DNA from: Alkalibacillus almallahensis
Lineage (GTDB): Bacteria; Bacillota; Bacilli; Bacillales; Alkalibacillaceae
Assembly (NCBI RefSeq): GCF_011761495.1
Contig: NZ_JAASRU010000011.1
Coordinates: 1-64,000 of the forward strand
Direction: 5' to 3'
Length of the DNA: 64,000 bases
A program made the translations under genes and the position numbers. The notes under the pieces were generated by a model. That model did no database searches and was not told the DNA's origin. It worked only from the letters and a program-made list of their open reading frames with translations. Shown piece after piece: positions 60,238 through 64,000 of the stretch (positions within the stretch are counted from its first letter, which is position 1; each line of letters begins with the position of its first letter).

Positions 60238-60340
60238 ATAATCATCCTAAACTTTAGTTTAATTATAAGCATTGTAATACCTAACGGAAGGAACTATAAT
60301 TATTATATGAAATAAATTCGGTAATTTATTTCATACTTCC

Positions 60341-60379
60341 ATAAAAAATGACTGTCGAGACAAGACTCTCGACAGTCAT
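60341..60379 (-). terminator. Terminator downstream of the 153-residue orphan gene
   Basis: The perfect stem ATGACTGTCGAGA / TCTCGACAGTCAT is followed on the minus strand by six T, about 40 bp after the gene. Confidence 0.88.
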
Positions 60380-60416
60380 AAAATCAAATACTTATGCTTG
60401 ATTATCTGGAATTATA

Positions 60417-60878
60417 TTATGATGTGTAACTAACCCAACTACCATTTGACTGTTGTACTTGTTGAATAATATAAGCAGATGTTGGGTCATGAACATTCCC
60501 AGACATATAAGTGTGGTCTGGTGTCGAAGCATTACTCCAATAATCTAATTTCACAAACTGAAATTCTACATTAATATAGTTACCATTTCTCAACAAATCA
60601 CCTAAACGTTCAAAGGCAATAGCACCTCCTCTGACATATGATGCAATTGCATCAGAATTCTGATTATCTGCAATACTTACCATCTCATAAGCAACTGTAG
60701 ATATTGTACCAACGGTTCTACCAAACAGTGTGCTCAACGATGATAATAATACTCCTGCTAGATTTGAAGAAACGGTACTTTGTCCTGCACCATACTGTAG
60801 TTCATCGTGAAACGCCATATGAGATTGTTCAGCATCTTGTACCTGTTTAAGATTCATAACTTTTGTAACTAATGCCAT
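60417..60878 (-). CDS. Unrecognised 153-residue protein, possible output of the split-sigma module
   Basis: No family is recognised. There is no N-terminal signal peptide. A central stretch of small and hydrophobic residues (about 38-70, with GVLLSSLSTLFGRTVGTIST) is followed by an aromatic, asparagine-rich C-terminal half. Ribosome binding site AAGGAG precedes the ATG. It has its own terminator, and an upstream motif shared with the amidase gene on the other side of the sigma operon. A secreted or self-assembling product is conceivable but not shown. Confidence 0.7.
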   Translation of the reverse strand: MALVTKVMNLKQVQDAEQSHMAFHDELQYGAGQSTVSSNLAGVLLSSLSTLFGRTVGTISTVAYEMVSIADNQNSDAIASYVRGGAIAFERLGDLLRNGNYINVEFQFVKLDYWSNASTPDHTYMSGNVHDPTSAYIIQQVQQSNGSWVSYTS

Positions 60879-60917
60879 TAATAATCACTCCTTAAACTTT
60901 TTTGATGCGCATCTACT

Positions 60918-60951
60918 ATATAAAGAGCGATTTACTACTTATAAAACAACC
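60918..60951 (-). promoter_or_regulatory. Candidate promoter motif shared with the amidase gene
   Basis: On the minus strand GGTTGTTTT, 17 bp, then CTTTATATAGTAG, about 40 bp ahead of the orphan gene. The same two blocks occur ahead of the amidase leader frame on the plus strand. It is a candidate site for the divided sigma factor. Confidence 0.4.
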
Positions 60952-61041
60952 AAATGATAATTAAATTTTCCAACAGACTACAAGGCAGGTAATTTAAATT
61001 CAAAATCCATTTACCTCTTGCTTCATTGGAATTAGGAAAAA

Positions 61042-61254
61042 TTATGTCCTTTCACTTTTATTCTTCTCAACAAATTCCCAGAAATCAATCGGTTTGATTT
61101 TCTCGCTTTTCACAGCTTCAACGACTTTCAAATTGATTTCCTGCTCCACGTCCTCTTGTTCTTGGTAGCTAGTATGATTGATACTCTTCTTAATTTTTGG
61201 TTTCATCATCTTCAGCGTTTCATGAATGATGACATTTTCATCGAAGTTCTCCAT
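61042..61254 (-). CDS. RsoA-like partner with sigma region 2 signature
   Basis: 70 residues. The segment SYQEQEDVEQEINLKVVEAV has the pattern of sigma-70 region 2 (reQEDleQEi-lKvve), with no HTH. B. subtilis RsoA (YvrHa) is a protein of this size that supplies region 2 for SigO. The gene follows the region 4 protein by 25 nt and has GGGGAG 6 nt before its ATG, so both are one operon. The assignment rests on pattern and context. Confidence 0.6.
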   Translation of the reverse strand: MENFDENVIIHETLKMMKPKIKKSINHTSYQEQEDVEQEINLKVVEAVKSEKIKPIDFWEFVEKNKSERT

Positions 61255-61279
61255 ATCTTTCTCCCCTTTCTACAACTGG

Positions 61280-61846
61280 TTAACTCAATTTACTTTTAAT
61301 TTTGTTAACAGCATCTCGCTTATGCTTAGAGATATTCTGAGAACTATCATTGAAGTATTCTGCAATCTCCTTAATTGATAACTGCCCCATGAACGTTAAC
61401 TCTAAAATGCGTTTTTTCTTGTTAGACAGCTCATTGATCGCATTTATGAGTCTCTCATCGGAGAATATGTCTGTTATAGTTCCGTGCAAATCATAATCGT
61501 CATATTCTGCATGAAATAAATCAATAATAGCTGCATCATCACCTTTTGACACTGGTTTATCAAGAATTAAGACATGGCGATCTTGGTGCTTTTTTAGCTT
61601 TTGATCATAGTCATTGGTATACCTTCTAGATAATACTGATATATAACTAACCAACCTATATGTCATATAAAACTTAATAAACTGCTGATTTAATTCTTGG
61701 TTTGCGTTTTCATCGTTGTGCTCAATCGCTTTTTTAAGCAAAAGAAAATGATCTTGATCTTGGAAAAAACTTTTTATGATCGGTTGTTCGAATAATTCAG
61801 GATTCTGATTAACAAATTCATCTACATAATAATAAGCCTCGTACAT
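61280..61846 (-). CDS. SigO-like sigma factor subunit with region 4 HTH
   Basis: 188 residues. The C-terminal 55 residues form a sigma region 4 helix-turn-helix (LSNKKKRILELTFMGQLSIK then EIAEYFNDSSQNISKHKRDA). The N-terminal part is helical and acidic and lacks a convincing region 2, which seems to be supplied by the next gene. B. subtilis SigO (YvrI) has this organisation. The second ATG is chosen, 7 nt after AAGGAGG; the first is 1 nt from it. It is driven by a SigA promoter abutting a LexA box. Confidence 0.7.
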   Translation of the reverse strand: MYEAYYYVDEFVNQNPELFEQPIIKSFFQDQDHFLLLKKAIEHNDENANQELNQQFIKFYMTYRLVSYISVLSRRYTNDYDQKLKKHQDRHVLILDKPVSKGDDAAIIDLFHAEYDDYDLHGTITDIFSDERLINAINELSNKKKRILELTFMGQLSIKEIAEYFNDSSQNISKHKRDAVNKIKSKLS

Positions 61847-61912
61847 GTCCATTCCTCCTTAATTTCAAAAGAGAAATAATCATCAAGTAATCAACTTTTT
61901 TTATCAAAAAAT

Positions 61913-61926
61913 CGAACATATGTTCT
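61913..61926 (-). promoter_or_regulatory. LexA (DinR) box at the split-sigma operon
   Basis: CGAACATATGTTCT matches 13 of 14 positions of the Bacillus SOS box CGAACRNRYGTTCG and holds a perfect 12-bp palindrome. It directly abuts the -10 hexamer on its downstream side, where a bound repressor would block initiation. Confidence 0.75.
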
Positions 61927-61955
61927 ATTATATGATTAAGTACTTTTGTTTTCAA
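61927..61955 (-). promoter_or_regulatory. SigA promoter of the split-sigma operon
   Basis: On the minus strand TTGAAA, a 17-bp spacer and a perfect TATAAT lie about 80 bp upstream of the sigma-subunit gene. Confidence 0.75.
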
Positions 61956-62022
61956 ATAATATTTCATAATTAGTAAACTTTTGTTTTAAGCTTTCTCTTT
62001 ATATTAAAAAGGGGGCTATAAG

Positions 62023-62172
62023 ATGGATGTTAATTTATTATATGACTTAATAGGAAACTTTGGTTTTCCTATTGCGATCACGATTTATTTATTAATTAGA
62101 CTAGAAAAAAAGATCACAGAGCTAACATCTGCAATCACAAAGTTAAGAGAAAATGTTAAATCTAAACTTTAA
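62023..62172 (+). CDS. YvrJ family small membrane protein
   Basis: A 49-residue protein with one membrane segment (GNFGFPIAITIYLLIRLE) and a charged helical tail (KKITELTSAITKL). The N-G-F-P-I/V-A pattern is that of the YvrJ family. In B. subtilis yvrJ is next to and controlled by the sigO-rsoA pair. GGGGG lies 7 nt ahead of the ATG. It is divergent from the sigma operon. A holin-like role has been a natural guess for such peptides, but none is shown here. Confidence 0.7.
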   Translation: MDVNLLYDLIGNFGFPIAITIYLLIRLEKKITELTSAITKLRENVKSKL

Positions 62173-62378
62173 CTAATAAAAAAGAAGCCTAAGTAATGAT
62201 AAAAGTTTGTTGTGTTTAATCTTCAAAAGTGAATAACTTTAAACAATATAATAGACAGCAAAAATAATTTTGGACTGACTTAAATTATTAACACAATTTA
62301 AAACACTTCAGTATCTACTTGGGTCGCCATCTTCCACCATTGATTATTAATGTATTTCTAAAGCAATTTAAGATAAGA

Positions 62379-62411
62379 GGTTGTTTTTAATTACTTAAAT
62401 ACACTTTAAAT
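62379..62411 (+). promoter_or_regulatory. Candidate promoter motif ahead of the amidase leader frame
   Basis: GGTTGTTTT, 16 bp, then CTTTAAATACTATG. The blocks resemble those upstream of the 153-residue orphan gene. It is 14 bp before the ribosome binding site of the leader frame. The 200 bp between yvrJ and this motif show no gene. Confidence 0.4.
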
Positions 62412-62440
62412 ACTATGAGAACAAAAAGGAGGGCAATCAA

Positions 62441-62506
62441 TTGAAAGTAGGAAGTAACAATTCAAATTACCGAATTTTAATTTTAAAAAGGAGTTGTTTT
62501 AATTGA
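62441..62506 (+). CDS. Possible 21-residue leader peptide coupled to the amidase gene
   Basis: A TTG start 7 nt after the strong AAAAGGAGGG opens 21 codons (MKVGSNNSNYRILILKRSCF) and ends at a TGA that overlaps the TTG start of the amidase by 4 nt. The amidase ribosome binding site (AAGGAG) lies inside this frame. The arrangement is that of a translationally coupled leader. Confidence 0.4.
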   Translation: MKVGSNNSNYRILILKRSCFN

Positions 62507-64000
62507 CTATTACAAAAGATACAGTGCTAAAAAGTGGTGATTCAGGTGAAGATGTAATTTTGTTACAACAGGCCTTAGTTAACAATAACTTTTATCCAAA
62601 TATTGATGCGGATAATAACGGTGTGGACGGAATTTACGGACCTAGCACAGAAGATGCGGTTCGCAGGTTTCAAATCGTTCATGAATTAACAGTAGACGGC
62701 ATTGCGGGGCCTTCAACACTTTCCTCCCTTGGACTAATTGATGGAAATTCTGGAGAGATCTCCGAAAGTACTGTTTTGAGTCCAGGAAATTCTGGAGAGT
62801 CCGTTAGAGTATTACAACAAGCCTTAGTAGATAATAATTTCTATCCAAATATTGATGCTGAGAACAACGGCGTTGATGGAATTTACGGTCCCAACACAGA
62901 AGATGCAGTTCGACGCTATCAAATTATGAATGGATTAACAGTAGACGGCATTGCAGGATCGGAAACACTTACTTCCCTTGGGTTGGAAGCTCGTACCTCT
63001 CCTGAAGAGGAGGACGACACAGGAAGTGTTGATTTTATCGGCGGTGATTTAGGTGATATCTCCATTTCTCAGGTCTTTATCCCTACTTTAAATTATAATC
63101 GACCTGGTTATTCTATGTTTCCTCGATATATTACGATTCATGAAACAGCCAATACTGCTCCTGGAGCTACTGCTTTTATGCATTCCAATTATGTTCAAAA
63201 TCCTAGCACTCTTTCATCTTGGCATTTCACTGTAGATGACAGCCGAGTGATTTATCAACACTTGCCTACAAATGAATCAGGCTTTCATGCTGGGGATGGA
63301 TCCGGGGACGGAAACAGGAATAGTATCGGCATTGAATTATGCGTAAATAACGGAGGAGATTTTGTACAAACAAGAAGGAATGCAGCTGTGTTAGTTCGTA
63401 AATTAATGCGTGATTATAACATCCCGATTTATAACGTGGTCACCCACAACCACTGGAGTGGCAAATTTTGCCCAGCGAATATGTTAGAGCATTTTGAAAG
63501 TTTTCGTACACAGGTTAAGAGATCCACTCTTCCAGAGCCCGAACCTGCGGATTATTATACAATCACTTCACCTTTTGGTGATAGTTTTGAGTTTATTGAC
63601 AAAGATGCTACTACTGGAGTTAGTTACTCAACTGCTTATGACATTAGCTTTGGGCCCTTAAGTGGTCAATTAGAGGGTGAAATCATTTTGGGAGATCCAA
63701 AAAATGTCGAGTGGAGTCTTGATTTAGATGAGGATCCGGTGATAATTGAAACTGACACTTTTAAAAATGAAATAGACAATATTTTCGAAGAAATGATCCA
63801 TGGCATAAAAGAGGAATTATTGCCAGGGTATGACGAAGTAACTGAAGCTCGTGCTGAATTGGATTTAGCTCTGGGAAATGATATCGATAAAGTAATAGAA
63901 GCAAGGATGAGCTCCTTTGATTTTAATTGGGGATTTTCCACCGATTTCCCTTATATTGCGGATATGGATTATTTGACACTAGAGGTACTATTTGAAGTAC
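62503..64000 (+). CDS. N-acetylmuramoyl-L-alanine amidase with two peptidoglycan-binding repeats (partial, runs off the window)
   Basis: At least 499 codons. Two PG-binding-1 repeats (about 8-78 and 92-162) are nearly identical, each with NNGVDGIYGP, EDAVRR and LTVDGIAG, so recently duplicated. An Amidase_2 domain follows (about 205-330): zinc ligands H213 in YITIHETAN, His in VTHNHWSGK and C323 in FCPANM, as in phage and XlyA-like amidases. The remaining 170 residues are acidic and unrecognised. No signal peptide is seen. Start is TTG, 9 nt after AAGGAG, with an in-frame stop just before it. Confidence 0.85.
   Translation, partial: MTITKDTVLKSGDSGEDVILLQQALVNNNFYPNIDADNNGVDGIYGPSTEDAVRRFQIVHELTVDGIAGPSTLSSLGLIDGNSGEISESTVLSPGNSGESVRVLQQALVDNNFYPNIDAENNGVDGIYGPNTEDAVRRYQIMNGLTVDGIAGSETLTSLGLEARTSPEEEDDTGSVDFIGGDLGDISISQVFIPTLNYNRPGYSMFPRYITIHETANTAPGATAFMHSNYVQNPSTLSSWHFTVDDSRVIYQHLPTNESGFHAGDGSGDGNRNSIGIELCVNNGGDFVQTRRNAAVLVRKLMRDYNIPIYNVVTHNHWSGKFCPANMLEHFESFRTQVKRSTLPEPEPADYYTITSPFGDSFEFIDKDATTGVSYSTAYDISFGPLSGQLEGEIILGDPKNVEWSLDLDEDPVIIETDTFKNEIDNIFEEMIHGIKEELLPGYDEVTEARAELDLALGNDIDKVIEARMSSFDFNWGFSTDFPYIADMDYLTLEVLFEV

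Noticed and set aside
62503-64000. Minus-strand open frame of 91 codons around 63666-63941
   Set aside because: It is the antisense of the clear amidase coding sequence, which has strong domain matches.

Overview
The window is a stretch of chromosome from a low-G+C, endospore-forming Bacillaceae bacterium. The evidence is a near-complete run of the origin-proximal yaa/yab gene order known from Bacillus subtilis, read here in reverse, with spoIIE, spoVT, spoVG, yabG, yabP/yabQ, bofA, csfB, fin and an SspF-type SASP. The acidic FtsH tail and strongly acidic proteins would fit a salt-tolerant genus, but that is only an inference. Almost all genes are on the minus strand. The left edge carries two tandem strong promoters pointing out of the window, as expected for an rRNA operon downstream of lysS.

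Layout. 1-5400: rrn-type promoters, lysS, folK-folB-folP, hslO, coaX. 5400-14130: ftsH, hpt, tilS, a YabT-type kinase, a VWA protein, spoIIE. 14300-15650: tRNA-Met and tRNA-Glu, then a gene-poor patch with a zinc-ribbon membrane protein, a frameshifted small membrane gene and a repeat relic. 15650-21650: yabR, divIC, yabQ, yabP, the S4 protein, mazG-type yabN, a MOP flippase, spoVT. 21700-36800: mfd, fin, pth, ctc, prs, glmU, spoVG, purR, ispE, sspF, veg, yabG, ksgA, rnmV, yabE. 36900-47540: tatD, metG, divergent abrB, rsmI, yabB, yabA, ricT, holB, yaaR, darA, tmk, yaaO. 47700-55000: a plus-strand murB, csfB, bofA, recR, ebfC, dnaX, the SRP RNA, tadA and the spore lysin yaaH. 55000-59600: DUF3891, PfpI, an orphan N-hydroxylase and acsA. 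59700-64000 is accessory.

Two things stand out. First, the right end looks like a DNA-damage-controlled module. A divided sigma factor resembling the SigO/RsoA pair is driven by a near-consensus SigA promoter that directly abuts a 13/14 LexA (DinR) box. Around it lie a YvrJ-family peptide gene, an unrecognised 153-residue protein and a secreted-lysin-like amidase with two peptidoglycan-binding repeats. The last two genes share an upstream motif that could be the promoter of the divided sigma factor. This resembles the logic of UV-inducible bacteriocin or phage-lysis systems, but no effector function is shown by the sequence.

Second, six copies and one relic of a MITE-like intergenic repeat (about 200-330 bp) sit between housekeeping genes. 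They have terminal inverted ends, a perfect or near-perfect 14-bp inner stem and interchangeable internal modules. In one copy the interior is replaced by seven 11-bp units spaced exactly 21 bp apart.

Many promoters can be read directly: SigH (spoVG), SigB plus SigA (ctc), SigG (spoVT), SigE (yabP, yaaH), tandem SigA (veg), SigA (glmU, yabE, abrB, SRP RNA), a cre site in acsA and a PurBox at purR. Compared with my recollection of B. subtilis order, pabABC/cysK, dus, yabJ, yazA, yaaL and xpaC/yaaN are absent from their usual places.
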